DNA of 64,000 nucleotides from Karalla daura (GCA_029224185.1 CM055191.1:10844036-10908035); one strand, 5' to 3'; counted from the stretch's first letter, positions 48,084 through 59,884 are shown. Numbers and translations: made by a program. Notes: generated by a model from the letters alone, not told the origin.

Positions 48084-48659
48084 ATGGCTGCTCTGGGGTT
48101 TTTTTTCAGTCTTGTGTGTGTCGTGCTGGGAAATGAGAAACATGCACGTAACCACGCACCGTGCCAGACGTCCCCCTGGAATAATGCCTACAACATTTTT
48201 GTCAGGCGCCACATTTGCGAAGATGCTCCCACCTCCCTGGACCAGAACGAGTGGCAGAAGTTCATTAGGAACAACAACCTCTGTGACAGACCCAGCCAGT
48301 CCTTCCTAAGGGCAAAAGACAAGGTGTTAGTGGACAGAGTGTGCTCTGCCAAAGGGGGCAAGACGTACAAGGAGAACCTGTGCATCAGCCAACAGGCGTT
48401 CACGTTTGTCTTTGTGAGGAGTAAGACAGAGACGTGTGAAATCAAGAGTGTCCGAGAGGAAACCAAACATCTGATTCTGGCCTGTGACCTGCTGCACAAC
48501 GGCTGCCTGCCGGTTCATTTCGAGGCAAACCCTGAGAACGAGACGCCAGCTGATTACCCCACACCTTGCCAAGCCCCCAAAATGAATTGTCTCCCTCCTG
48601 GCTTTACAAAGAGCGGGCTGCCCTTATTATCAGCTCTTCTTATCCTTTATGTCTTTTAA
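48084..48659 (+). CDS. RNase A-like secreted protein D, GPI-tail form
   Basis: This 191-residue paralogue carries a signal peptide, FVRRHI (His12 equivalent), CDRPSQSF in place of the Lys41 motif, TKHLILAC, and CLPVHF (His119 equivalent). It has an NET glycosylation site and a Leu-rich GPI-like tail ending in LILYVF. Two additional cysteines are unique to it: one directly after the histidine block (HICED where paralogues have HIR) and one before the tail (MNCLPP where paralogues have NGLPP). Its closest relative is the pseudogene at 43565. AATAAA at 49178-49183 may serve as poly(A) signal. Confidence 0.85.
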   Translation: MAALGFFFSLVCVVLGNEKHARNHAPCQTSPWNNAYNIFVRRHICEDAPTSLDQNEWQKFIRNNNLCDRPSQSFLRAKDKVLVDRVCSAKGGKTYKENLCISQQAFTFVFVRSKTETCEIKSVREETKHLILACDLLHNGCLPVHFEANPENETPADYPTPCQAPKMNCLPPGFTKSGLPLLSALLILYVF

Positions 48660-48907
48660 CTCTCTGGAGGTGCAGATGACTAGACTAAGGGAGCAATTTC
48701 ATCCTCTCCTGAGCACAGTTTGAAATTATTTTTGAGAGAAAAAACATTTCAACAGTATACGTGTGGATGTAACGCCATCGGGTTTCCTGTGTGAAATGAT
48801 ACTGGTGGTTGTTCCTCTAACAGTCCATGGGAGCAGAGCTCTAATGGTTAGGTGAACTTACAGTAGGTGTAACTCAGACACAATTTAGACGACTTGTAAG
48901 CAACTTG

Positions 48908-48947
<40 letters not shown>

Positions 48948-50139
48948 AGAAACTGATATGATTTGAATAAGCTTTTTGCTATAGAACGTGACTGAGCATG
49001 CATGTGGTACTTTACCTGAAGTTGAAAGAAATATGATATTGGGAATGTAAACAAAAATCTTTTTATTCTGATGAGATCTTTTAATGCACATTGTTTGCTT
49101 TCTTATCTGCCATCTTATATGTTTTATGCTTAAGGAAATGTCAATGATTTCCCTGAGGGAGTCATCTCAAAGGGATCAATAAAGTGCAGTCTAAATATAA
49201 GTCTATTTTGAGTTTGTATGGATAAATGGATTTAATGCATTTGTATTCATGACATGGTACCACAGTGTGCAAACTGTGACACATGGGTGTCACAATATCG
49301 AATTATTTACAGTATTTTAGTTTCACACGTGTTTTGCCTCTGTGCATTAAGTGTCAAGCTACACACAGGATCTGTTATAGAGTATGTAACACTTTAAAAC
49401 TGACGACCATTATCGACTGAAGACTAAGGGCAGGGGGAGTTTACTACTACCACTTTGTATTACCACTTTGCTCAAATGTTTGCAAATATCTGCAGATGGA
49501 CCAGGAGGAATATTTCATTTCATAATATTCATAATTTTCTCTCTAATGTGTAATCATGCAGCAGACCTACATCAACTAATACTGGCTAATTATATTTAAA
49601 CCTGTTTTTTAACCTCTTATACGACTGCTTTAACCTGTTGAGAGAAAGTAAGCAACTTATGGCCACAACTTGACCATTGTTTATCCATTTCTCTCCGTGT
49701 TGTGTGTTCAGAGGTTAGCTAGAAGTGATAAGCCATACACTACTTCTGGGAAACAGAACTGTGTTAGCTCAACATGTTACAAGTAACAACATTTAAGTCC
49801 CAAGAGTCTCAAGATTATGAAATAATACAGGTGTGAGCTCAGGCCTGCTCAGAACTGCTCGTTCTTGACATCCCCGAGATAGCAAAATTAAATTCAGCAA
49901 AATTTTGGCTGGACATTGAACCTGAATTTGTTTTTGTACCCTTGGGAATTATTAGCTAAAAATGATGCAATTTGTCTTAACGGGAAGCTAGAATTGAAGA
50001 GCATATTTACTTTGGCTTAAAACAGACGACTCTGTGCCAAAGATGTGCAGCAGCCACTAAAACAGCATCAGGTCCTCTTTTTAATATATACACTGGGGGT
50101 ATTGAAACTGAAACAATAAAAAACACCCACACAGTTTGC
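48660..50139. other. 3' flank of RNase-like gene D
   Basis: The stretch has the 3' UTR, a (TA)17 run at 48912-48945, and a 'gggatcaataaag' block at 49172-49184 that resembles a retroelement tail. The 49740-50139 block is shared with 43950-44400. No coding sequence. Confidence 0.55.
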
Positions 50140-51250
50140 ATGAACCCACCTCCGCTCCACAGCAAGGCTGCACGGTCACACTTCGGGAAATGCACAGTAG
50201 ACTACACAGTAGACTTTCTACTTTACCTTGACTCCTCCAATGAGGAAGTTTATACACAATTTCATTTCATTGTACAGCTGTTTCTACATCTACATCAGAA
50301 GCCATCAAATTTAAAATGTGCTGAAGAAACATCTATAATCATCAACAATTTTGTCTTTTTATAAAGTATAAGACATCACTGAGATAGTAAATAACATTTC
50401 AGACAACTTTGTTGTACATTATTAGCATCTGCTTCTGTATTTATCTGGTTTCCTGTGTGAATTAATACAAAGCATTGTTTCTCTTATAGACTTTCACTTC
50501 TTTATGTCCTGTTCATTATTGTCACCAACACTTATAATGTAGAGACAAGTTCATCTGACAGTGAGCATTAAGAGCACCCCCTGCTGGTCACAAAGCGCCA
50601 CAGCAACCATCTAAGTTTGATAACCTTGGAAAATTCATAAGAAATCAACCACATGTGCCGCAGCTTTGCAACTTTCATTTTGCCTAAAATTACTCGACCT
50701 CAACCAGCAGCTACAATTTCATAATATTGAGGGTCTGTCTTGCAAATGGACAGAGTTACCAGCTGTTAAGCTTCCATTACGTATACTGTATACATGTAGT
50801 GCTTAAACTCTACATTTCCTTAAACCAGATGCAGTGAATGGCTAATCGTCTTTTGCCAAACTAATCTCTCATTACATACACAATGTAGAGAGAAATGGAG
50901 ACAGAGGGGCCATGTCATGGTCATAGGTCAGTTTTCTCAGTCTTGTAGGACAGCTCAGTGTGACAGCAAACTGTCTTGGCCAGCTCCAACAGATAGTAGA
51001 ATTAATATAATTCTTATTGAGGTTAACTGATGCTGTGTTGTAGATGAAAACCTATAGAAAAGTTGCACAGGACGATCTGTGTTAAGAAGAAAATTGAGAG
51101 AGTGAACGTCTATCTTCCCGTTCGTGCTTTTTAACTCTAACGAGGTCTTCTGTGAAATATCACTGGACATGTCAATGCTGGCTGATAATGATTTAAAATT
51201 AAAAAACTTTGGTCCTTTACAAGCTTTTTTCTGATATGTGCAAAATGTGC
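50140..51250. repeat. Ghost RNase unit: flanks without a gene
   Basis: At about 50158-50195 'gcacggtcacacttcgggaaatgcac' matches the DNA just upstream of gene C (44865-44890). From about 50380 the sequence follows the 3' flank of gene C (45830 onwards: 'tttcagacaactttgtt', 'gcatctgc', 'ccttggaaaattca', 'tttcattttgcctaaaa'). The promoter, exons and coding region that should lie between are missing. Confidence 0.6.
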
Positions 51251-52585
51251 TTGTTTAAAATTATTTTTGTGACAAAAAAAACATTCAATAGTGTGCAAGT
51301 GACTGTGTCATTATCTGGTTCCCTGCAAGTGTGACTTGACACTGAAGCTGTTCCTCTGACAAGTTCACTGATAACATTTATTCTAATTTCATGAAATTAA
51401 CAGAATGTTTTTTTAATGTTATAGGTTTAGTATTATTCCCCGGTTAGATGTGTAACAATAATGTTTTTTGTTAATATATATTGTGGGAAAATGAAGAAAT
51501 GCAACCGTGTGACCAAAGTTGCTGCGGTTGAGGTGTGATATTCCGCCCCTCCCTGAGAAACAACATAGTACTAGTTCTGTATTTTGCAATTATCATTATA
51601 TTATTTCATATATATCATTGCATCGTATATATCATTTGCAGTAACCAGCAAAGTCTGTTCTATCCACTCTTACTTTAAATCCCTTCTCTAGGCCCATCTC
51701 CTGGCCTTTGACACTCTCTGAGGTTTCTACACCTGTCTTTCTCTTCCCTCCTCTCTCCTTCTCTGTCCCTGTTCTGTGCCTGGTTCTGTCCAAAGTTTTC
51801 TGACCATTAAAGGGAGTTTTTTCTTTTGCCACCATCACTCTCTGCAAGGTCATTGTCTTGTCTTGTTTGGGGCTGATTATTTCTGCTTAGCTCTGACTTT
51901 GTTGTAGAAGTACTGTGTGCAAAATGTATGAAAATTGATTCATAGATGTAGTCTGATTGATTGATTGACTGACTGATTCTATGAAGTCAACTTAATGACA
52001 ACAACACCAACTGCTGACTTTGTTTGTTGTAGGGAGGTCAAAATTATGCACTCACACAAATAATGTCAGCAAAGATGCTTTTGTCAAGAAGAGCAACAGA
52101 TAGTTAAACACCTTTAATGTAAGTAGGAAGATGAGGCAGAACCCTTGTTTTACAAGTCATCTTCACCTTTTCATTCATTTGCTGATCCATGAAAAGCTTG
52201 AGAATCGTCTGAACAACATTGAAAGGGTGAGGTCCAAAATAATAAAGGTGCATAGATTGTTCCCTTTAGAATAAATATGAGGGCACCTGCTTGTTGTCAC
52301 TGACACTGTAAATATATTCACCTGTATATACGTATCTGTAATGTGTGTATACATGGGATTGTGTCCATGTTTGGCTCAACTGCTCAACAAGCCGGAGAAC
52401 ATTCAGCTAATTTTGAGGGAGAAGAAGGAGAAATAGAGGAGAGAAGATACAATGAGGGAAAAAAAAGAACGGGAGTGCTTTCCATACACATCTCGGTTAT
52501 AACTGCGCATTTCTCCCTGTCTGAACGCAAGTAAATAAAACCTCTTAAGTTTCACAGTTGTCCAGTCACACTAAGGCGATGCACT
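51251..52585. other. Intergenic in the RNase cluster
   Basis: No gene is recognised. The stretch has AT-rich unique sequence, a C/T-rich block at 51700-51840, and a TGAT run near 51955. The DNA before 52590 is promoter-proximal sequence of the next copy. Confidence 0.5.
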
Positions 52586-52593
52586 CAAACTTA

Positions 52594-52726
52594 AGGCCAC
52601 TCCCACTCATGCTCACTGATAGAGAAGGCTGGAACTAGAACTGAGGAACAGAGTAAAAGGTCTCACACCTGGAGCGTTTTGGTCACTTCAACCTGACGCA
52701 GGCATCGTCCGTATCCAAGAAACAAG
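52594..52726 (+). promoter_or_regulatory. RNase-like gene E proximal promoter and untranslated exon 1
   Basis: AGGCCACTCCCA at 52594-52605 lies 132 bases before the AACAAG|GTAGGG donor at 52726. Exon 2 starts at 52975. The intron contains a partial copy of the hAT-like insertion seen in gene F. Confidence 0.6.
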
Positions 52727-53003
52727 GTAGGGAAATTTCAACCAATTAGCTGTTTTCTACACTATCACCTGGTTTTATGCACGGAAGAGTACAGAGTTGG
52801 CTTCTCGTAGCGTAGCCCAAAACTGCATCGTTACTTAAATGAGTATTGTTACTTTAGAATAAAAAATAAAAAGAAGTTAAGTGAAAAAAAAAGAGTAACT
52901 GCTGAATAATCTGTTCATTAGGCTGTGAGGGCTGTGTGAGGGCTGTGCTGTAACTTGTTTCATCTTCTCTCCAGGCTTTGTTTGACTTCAGGTCCCCAGA
53001 CTG

Positions 53004-53546
53004 ATGGCTGCTCTGGGGTTTTTTCTCACTCTTGTGAGTGTTGTGTGCGTCATGCTGGGAAATGGGCAACTTGCTTCTCACAGTGGGCCATGCCAGGCGT
53101 CTTTCAGGAATGAAGCACGCTACGAAAATTTTCTCACGCGCCACATTCGCGAAAGTGCTCCCACCTCCCTGGACAGGGAGGAGTGGAGGAAGTTCCTTAT
53201 GAGCAACAAATTCTGTGGAGACTACCAGTCCTTCATCAAGGTAGAGAATAACTTGCAGAAAGTCCTCAAGAACGTGAGGGGTGTGTGCTTTGACAAAGGG
53301 TTCAAGATGAACAAGGAGAACCTGTGCATCAGCCAAGACAAGTTCACGTTCGTCACAGTGAGGAGTAAGAGGAGGACGTGTGAAATCTTGAGCATTCGAG
53401 AGGATGACGATTATCTGATCCTGGGCTGTGACCTGCAGCGCAACCGCTGTCTGCCGGTTCATTTCCAGGGAAACCCTGATGGCGAGAGACCAGCCAAGTA
53501 CCGCACACCTTGCCAAACCCGCAAGAAAAAAATGACGTACTTCTAG
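53004..53546 (+). CDS. RNase A-like secreted protein E, tail-less form
   Basis: This 180-residue paralogue has a signal peptide, FLTRHI (His12 equivalent) and CLPVHF (His119 equivalent). The Lys41 region is the most altered of the set (CGDYQSF, no basic residue), and about nine extra residues lie between it and the next cysteine (KVLKNVRGVC). All eight family cysteines remain. It ends in a basic run (CQTRKKKMTYF) and lacks the hydrophobic tail. Tail-like codons persist untranslated just past the stop (cattcttcttcttatgcttt), so the GPI signal was lost secondarily and independently of gene C. Confidence 0.84.
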   Translation: MAALGFFLTLVSVVCVMLGNGQLASHSGPCQASFRNEARYENFLTRHIRESAPTSLDREEWRKFLMSNKFCGDYQSFIKVENNLQKVLKNVRGVCFDKGFKMNKENLCISQDKFTFVTVRSKRRTCEILSIREDDDYLILGCDLQRNRCLPVHFQGNPDGERPAKYRTPCQTRKKKMTYF

Positions 53547-55240
53547 CTATAAAAAGAGCCCTAATCATCCATTCTTCTTCTTATGCTTTACCCCGTTTAA
53601 CTATGCAAGCCTTTATGTCTTTTTATACCTTTTAAATATTTCAAGAGTATGCATGTGTGACTTGATATTGTATTCGTGTGATTGTGTCGGCATCTGGTGA
53701 TACTGGAGGTTGTTCTTCTAACAAGTTCACTTCTCTTAAAGCTGCAGCTTTGCAAGTGCAGTGCACTTAAAACTGTGTCACCACCTTAATGTGAATTTAA
53801 TTTAATCAACAGAAAAAATATCATTAAATTAAATGTCAAAAATTAGTTGGGTACTATTCTCTGAAAGATGCATCATACTTTCCTTTTTCACATATATGTA
53901 ATCGTGTAATTTGATCGACGTAATCATGTGACCAGAGCTGAATCCTCAGACACAACTTTGACAACTTGTAAGCAACTTTGTTAACTCGAGTACTGGTACT
54001 GTCATTTGCAATAACCAATAACTGCAATACAAAATAAATATACAGTTAATGCAATAAATTCATATCAGGGTGATGTGTTTTTTTTAACAGTGCCATGAAT
54101 ATGCCAGACGTTAAACGACAGCCCTGGTGTAGTTTCTGAAGCCAGTGCCTGAAGCTATGTACAGTATGTGGCATGGTGTCATGCATTTGTTCGTGGGATA
54201 GTTTGTGGGTTTGTTATCCCAGACCTCAGGTTAAGAAAGATCTAGATGCCATAGCAAAGAAGATGTCAGGGGAACACTCATCCACCTAAGGAAGAAGGGA
54301 AAAATAGTGCAGAGAAAACTCAGCATGTGAGTTATATGCATGTAGCGCTTATACTCATTTCCTTACACCAGATACAGTGAATGGCTAATCATTTTACAGC
54401 AAGCTGGTCTCTGATTACATACACAATGTAGAGAGAAATAGAGTCAGAAGGGTCATGTTATGGCCATAGGTCATTTTTCTCAGTCTTGTAGGACAGCTAA
54501 GTGCTGATTGGACAGCAAACTTCCTTGGCCAGTGCCAACAGATAGCAGAATTAATACAATTCTTATTGAGGTTAATTCATGGTGTGTTGTAGAAGAAGAC
54601 ACTTTGCTAAAGCATGATATAATGTGTCAGATGCTCATGACTTTCACTAGACAACAGGATGTCAAGAAGAAAAGTGAGAAAATGAACGCCTATCCTCCTG
54701 TTTGTGCTTTTTTTTTTTAACTCTAACAAGGTCTTCTGTGAAATATCACTGGATATGTCACTGCTGGCTGATAATGTTTTAAAACCCAAAACTTTACTTC
54801 TTTACAAGCGTTTCCTGAGAGGTGCGAAATGTGTTTGTTTAAAATTGTTTTTGTGACAAAAAACATTTCAATCGTGTGTATATGATTGTGTCATTATCTG
54901 CTTCCCTGCATCTGTGTCTTGACACTGAAGCTGAAGTTCACTTCCTTCTTCAGAGTTGTGGTTGAGGTGTCATTTTTCCGCCCATCTCTCAGAAACAACA
55001 TAAACAACTTGTAAGCCACTTATAAGCTGCCAGCATCAAGTACTAGTACTGTAACTTGCAATTATACACACACACACACAAACATATACACACAGATGTT
55101 TTGCAAATATCTGCAAAACATCTGAACACGAATGCTTTCCATCCATATTTTAGTTATAGCTGTGCATTTCCACCTGTCTGAACACAAGTATGAAACCTCG
55201 TAAGCTTCACAGCTGTGTGGTCACCATCAACGACATGCAC
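53547..55240. other. 3' flank of RNase-like gene E
   Basis: Non-coding. About 53640-53960 is shared with the 3' flank of gene F, and 54340-54800 with the flanks of gene C and the ghost unit. Short CA runs lie near 55067. Confidence 0.55.
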
Positions 55241-55249
55241 TCAAACTTT

Positions 55250-55376
55250 AGGCCACTCCCACTCCCATGCTCACTGATAGAGAAGGCTGGAAGTGTAACA
55301 GAGTAAAAGGTCTCACATCTGGAGCGTTTTGGTCACTTCGACCTGATGCAGGCATCTTCTGTATCCAAGAAACAAG
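55250..55376 (+). promoter_or_regulatory. RNase-like gene F proximal promoter and untranslated exon 1
   Basis: AGGCCACTCCCA at 55250-55261 lies 126 bases before the AACAAG|GTAGGG donor at 55376. The 5' UTR ('gagcgttttggtcacttcgacctgatgcaggcat') is close to that of gene E. Exon 2 starts at 56042. Confidence 0.6.
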
Positions 55377-55452
55377 GTAGGGAACAAGCAGCTGTTATTT
55401 CCATATTATCTCCTGTTTTTATGCACAGAAGAGTACAAAGCTGGCCTCTGGC

Positions 55453-55924
55453 CAGAGGTGGGTAGAGTAGCCATTTTTTTTTCCTCAAGTTAGAGTATTG
55501 TTACATCAGAATTAATGACTCAAGTCCAGAAAAAGTCACCCCATTAATAACTTGGGTAAGAGTGAGAAGTACTTAGTGAAAACTAATGAGGTACTGAGTA
55601 ACCGCTAATGCCAAATAATAAAAAAGAACAAGAAGGCAGAGAGTATCTCTTGAAACAATAGAAAATGAATAAATAGATAAATAAAATTTTAAAAAATGTA
55701 ATTCAGCCACAATATCTTAACAAAACAATGTGCTTAATAGGCAGAGATTACGAGAACAAAAAATTGTGTGTGTGTGTATGAGCATGTACATATGTGTGTG
55801 TATTAGCTTGTGTGTCTTAAATATTTGTGTTTGCGCTATTAAACCTACTTTTACAACTACGGTTTGCTACAAAATGCTACTAAAGTAAATATATTGAAGT
55901 GTGGTGTGTTACTACCCACCTCTG
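55453..55924. mobile_element. Non-autonomous hAT-like element in the intron of gene F
   Basis: The 472-base insertion begins CAGAGGTGGGTAG and ends CTACCCACCTCTG, a perfect 13-base terminal inverted repeat of a type seen in teleost hAT MITEs. It is flanked by CCTCTGGC (55445-55452) and GCTCTGGC (55925-55932), an 8-base target duplication with one mismatch. Related genes lack it at this site (gene A reads CTCTGGCAGACTC). No transposase is encoded. Confidence 0.8.
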
Positions 55925-56070
55925 GCTCTGGCAGACTCCACCCTCCACTCTTCACTGTAGTGTGAAATGAATCATAGGACTTATCTGGTAAAACAGGAGG
56001 AGGAGGGCTGTGCTGTAACTTGTCTTTCTTCTTCTCTCCAGGCATTGTTTGACTCCAGGTCTCCAGACTG

Positions 56071-56646
56071 ATGGCTGCTCTGGGGGTTTTTCTCACTCTT
56101 GCTGTGTGTGTCGTGCTCGGAGATGTGGAGGTTGATTATAACCCCACACCATGCATGCGGTCCTCCAACAAGGGAGATCCCTACGGCACTTTTGTCAAGC
56201 GCCACCTCCGTGATGATCTACCCAGCACTATGGATTCAAATGTTTGGAAGACCTACATCACTGAAAACAATGACCTCAAAGGTCGGGACGTCAACTCCTT
56301 CCTCCGTCATGAGGACCAGAAGGAAGTAATCAAAGTATGCTCTGCTGCAGGGGGCAAGACGTACATGACGAACCGATGCATCAGCAAACGACAATTCACG
56401 TTTATAACAGTGAGGAAGGATGCTAATTACGAGCCCATAACAGAAACCAAATATCTGATCCTGGCCTGTGACCTGCTGGACAACGGCTGTCTGCCGGTTC
56501 ATTTCCAGGCAAACCCTGGTAACGAGACACCAGCCAAGTACCGCACACCTTGCCAAGCTGCCATGAAGAATGGTCTCCCTCCTAGCAAGAAAACGAGCTG
56601 GCTGGCCTTATTATCCGTTCTTCTTCTTGTGCTTTTTGCTTTTTAA
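56071..56646 (+). CDS. RNase A-like secreted protein F, GPI-tail form with lost disulfide
   Basis: This 191-residue paralogue has a signal peptide, FVKRHL with His45 (His12 equivalent) and CLPVHF (His119 equivalent). An NET glycosylation site is followed by a strong hydrophobic tail ending in LLVLFAF, consistent with a GPI signal. It carries only six of the family's eight cysteines. The one at the RNase A Cys40 position (here NDLKGRDVNSF) and the one at the Cys95 position (here KDANYEPI) are both missing, and these two residues form a disulfide in RNase A. No Lys41 equivalent is evident. AATAAA at 56868-56873 is a likely poly(A) signal. Confidence 0.85.
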   Translation: MAALGVFLTLAVCVVLGDVEVDYNPTPCMRSSNKGDPYGTFVKRHLRDDLPSTMDSNVWKTYITENNDLKGRDVNSFLRHEDQKEVIKVCSAAGGKTYMTNRCISKRQFTFITVRKDANYEPITETKYLILACDLLDNGCLPVHFQANPGNETPAKYRTPCQAAMKNGLPPSKKTSWLALLSVLLLVLFAF

Positions 56647-58173
56647 CTAAACAAGCCTTCAACAACGCCTTCTCATACCTTTTAAATATTTCAAGAGTAT
56701 TTGTGTGATTGTGTCGTCATCTGGTTTCCTGCATGTGTGACTTGATACTGGAGGTTGTTCTTCTAACAAGTTCACTTCTCTTAAAGCTGCAGCTTTGCCC
56801 GTGCAGGGCACTCAAAATTGTGGCACCACCTTCATGTGAAAAAAAATCATTAAATTAAATGTAAAAAAATAAAGTTGTGTACTATTGTCTGAAAGATACG
56901 TGATACTTTTCTTTTATTCTCTCATATGTGATCGTGTTACTTAATCGACGTAGTCATGTGACCAGAGCTGTTGTGGTTGGTACATCAAATGATATTTCAG
57001 ACAACCTTGTAATATGCATGACTACATATAAAATTATATACTTTGCTTGCTTCTTTAACTGGTTTCCTGTGTGGATTAAAGGATTGTTTCTCTAATTGTC
57101 TTTGACTTTGTGGATTTTTTATGAATTCTTTATGAAGTTAATCCTGTGGCAAATTCATCAGGTAACCGATAATGAGCGCAGAGAGCGCCCCCTGCTGGAC
57201 ACAAAACGGAACTACTTCACTGTATGACAAGTTCAGGGTGAATATTTCATTTCAAAATTAAAAACCAGTTTTTATGAAACAGTGACAGAGTTATCAGAAT
57301 GGATTTCAGCAAATTTAAAGCCTGACAGTGAAGCTGAGGGAACACTGGGGAATCAGAAAAATAAACATTTCTTTTTTGATTTTAACGGTTGTGTATTATT
57401 CCCAGCAAGACATGTGACAATAATGTTTTTTTCCACAATACATATTGTGGAAAAATGGAAAAATGCACCCGTGTGACCAAGGTCACAGTGGCTGAGGTGT
57501 GATTTTCCGCCCACCCCTCAGACACAACTTTTACAACTTGTAAGACACTTGTGAGCTACCAGAGTTTAGTTCTGGTACTGTAATTTGCAGTTATTATCAT
57601 GATATCATATCAATATGTCATGTATATTATTTGCAGTAACCATTGAAAACGCTTAATTTATAAAGAACACCTATAACTTTTTGCACGTGCTCTTTTCACT
57701 TCCAATGTCTGACTGCATTCTCAACCTGAATAACATGAATCGAAAATAAATTACATACAATGCAGTTAAAGGCTGAATGTGTAGTAGTTGTACCACCATC
57801 TAATGTCTAAAAATAGGAATTAAAAAAAACATTGCTGCTGCCTCTTGGGTTGGCAAAGGCATAATCTCTTACATATGACAAATAAGACACAAAAATGCAC
57901 ATTGTAACATATAGTCAACAGTCAACAAAGTTCAATTGAAATAAAACATTGAACAGGTTTTTACTCAGCAATTTTAAATGAATATGCATATATGACTGCA
58001 TTGTTACTGTATCTAGCCCAGCAAATACATCAAAAACACCCTAACTAATTTCTTCCGCTTCATATATCTTGCATGCATGTGAACACATAGGAACATATTA
58101 GCTGATGTCAAAACTGACTTAATAAAAGGAGAATATTCAAATGCAATAACTCATTGTCTAGTATTACATTTTC
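56647..58173. other. 3' flank of gene F and gap before the lectin gene
   Basis: Non-coding. The stretch includes the 3' UTR, a block shared with gene E (56690-56960) and a perfect CTCF-type motif at 57184-57198. A block at 57370-57560 recurs near 63740-63910. The rest is AT-rich. Confidence 0.55.
57184..57198 (-). promoter_or_regulatory. CTCF-type motif
   Basis: On the minus strand, CCAGCAGGGGGCGCT fits the vertebrate CTCF core (CCASYAGRKGGCRS) without mismatch. Diverged copies occupy the equivalent flank position at about 45990-46004 and 50572-50587. Confidence 0.55.
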
Positions 58174-59884
58174 TCATGGGTTTGGATGGAGCCTTTTTTC
58201 ACAGATCCAGTATCTTGGGTCGTGACACGGAAGATCATTCCAGCTGTTTGACGAAGGTATGATTTCTACACAGTCTTCACTTGGTGGGTCATTATTTGGT
58301 TCTCCACTGGCCCAGTAGCTGAAAACCCAAAAGTAAAGTTCACATTCATTAAAGAGCATTGCTGACTTCAAGCCATGTTTCATAGATCCTCAACAGGATT
58401 CAATTCAGGGATGGATACGGTGGATCTCAATCCTAAATTAGCCCAAAAATCAAAGCGTTTCCCTATTTTAATCAGAGCAAGACAGACTGATGTGTTGGTT
58501 AATCGTATATAAGTTGTGTTCAAACCTTGTTGTCAGTGGCGTCCCGTCCACCCACTTCCATGTCCCCTCTGTCTCTCTGTCACTCAGTCCAATCCACACT
58601 CGCTTATCGAAACCTCGCATGAATTCCTGCTTAACAGACACAGTTATGAATACAGTTTGAGCGTAAAACGTCTATGTTGCCCTGTGTGCCATAACTGATC
58701 GACCTACTTCACTTTGACACACACTGACACATATACACCCGCACACAGACAATATGCACACACATAGCAGTGGCCACAAACCTGCTCTTCACTGCCGTTG
58801 ATAACCACCAGATCTGCACCTCTTTGCACACAGTCGTCTCTGCTTTCTTGCCATGTTTTTTCCACAGAGGAAATGTAATAAAAACTCCTTTTGATATAAT
58901 GCCAGCCGCTTGTCTTTCTCTCTAAATGAATAAACAAAACCAAATTAACCTTAAGCCATTTGAAAATGTAAAACAAATGAGAAATCGACAGTGCTTTATC
59001 ATGTACTTCAGCATCAGAGGATTACCTTGAAACACTTTCTCATTGCCAAAGTCCTCAAGAAGTTTTTGCAGCTGGTCTCGTTCTTGACGCAGGATGCTGT
59101 AGCTGGTATTCAAATGGTCTCTCTCTGTAGTCAAGCTGTTGAGACTGGTCTGTAACTGGTCTCTCTCTGTCGTCAGCACGTTGTAACTGGTCTGTAACTG
59201 GTCTCTCTCTGCTGTCAAGTTGTCAAGACTGGTCTGTAACTGGTCTCTCTCTGTCGTCAGGATGTTGTAACTGGTCTGTAACTGGTCTCTCTCTGCTGTC
59301 AAGTTGTCGAGACTGGTCTGTGATAGCGCCATATGACACTCCGATCCTCTTTTGTTTCCTGGAAATGTGAAAGACAAATAAATCATTACCTATCATCTTC
59401 TCAGGCTGCAGCAACAGAGTGATAAAATACTCACCCAGGACAACGTGAATTATGAGTGCAGTCAATAGAAGAAGGAACAGAAAACCCAGAAACACTGCAA
59501 CTGCTCTCCAGTAGTTCTTCGTCCCATCTATAGCACCGTGGGAGACAGAAGTCCTGCTTCTCAGTTCGTCTGATACTTTGGTTTATGAAAAAATACAATC
59601 AAACATTTGACATTTAGAACGAAAGCGCTACAAAAGACAATTGTTTTCACAACGGGAACATCAGGAGAGGCATGTTTTAATTGTGAATGTTCTAAACTTT
59701 GGCCCTTAACTCTCCTGCCCCTTTTCAACACATTTGCGTGGATGTGTGACGAGTGTGGACGATTACCTCTTGGTGTGGCTTCAGGTCCTGGTCTTTTTGG
59801 TTCCTTGGTGCAGATCTCATTTGCATGAACATTGGCTGAGATTCGATAATCTACGTTGGCATAGATGTTCAGTTCTTCTTCCAT
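58174..59884 (-). CDS. CD209-like C-type lectin receptor, type II membrane protein
   Basis: Six exons join in phase: 59884-59767, 59569-59435, 59358-59026, 58921-58782, 58626-58526, 58318-58174, giving 972 nt and 323 residues. The ATG (MEEELNIYANV) has a strong Kozak context (AGCACCATGG). Order of parts: a short cytoplasmic tail with a YANV motif of the YxxPhi sorting type; a membrane anchor at about residues 57-80 (AVFLGFLFLLLLTALIIHVVL); a stalk of about six 14-residue coiled-coil repeats (TTERDQLQTS and variants); and a C-type lectin domain from about residue 200. The domain has WIGLSD, EPN, SEDC, WND and WICEK, the calcium and mannose-type sugar ligands of CD209/DC-SIGN-like lectins. It probably binds microbial glycans at the surface of immune cells. 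Orthology to a particular CLEC4 or CD209 gene cannot be fixed. Confidence 0.9.
59050..59330 (-). repeat. 42-base tandem repeats encoding the lectin stalk
   Basis: About six copies of a 42-base unit, each encoding one 14-residue coiled-coil step with ERDQLQTS at its core. Copies differ by a few bases and alternate between SLDNLTA-like and SYNILTT-like starts, giving an 84-base higher-order period. Such arrays change copy number readily. Confidence 0.85.
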
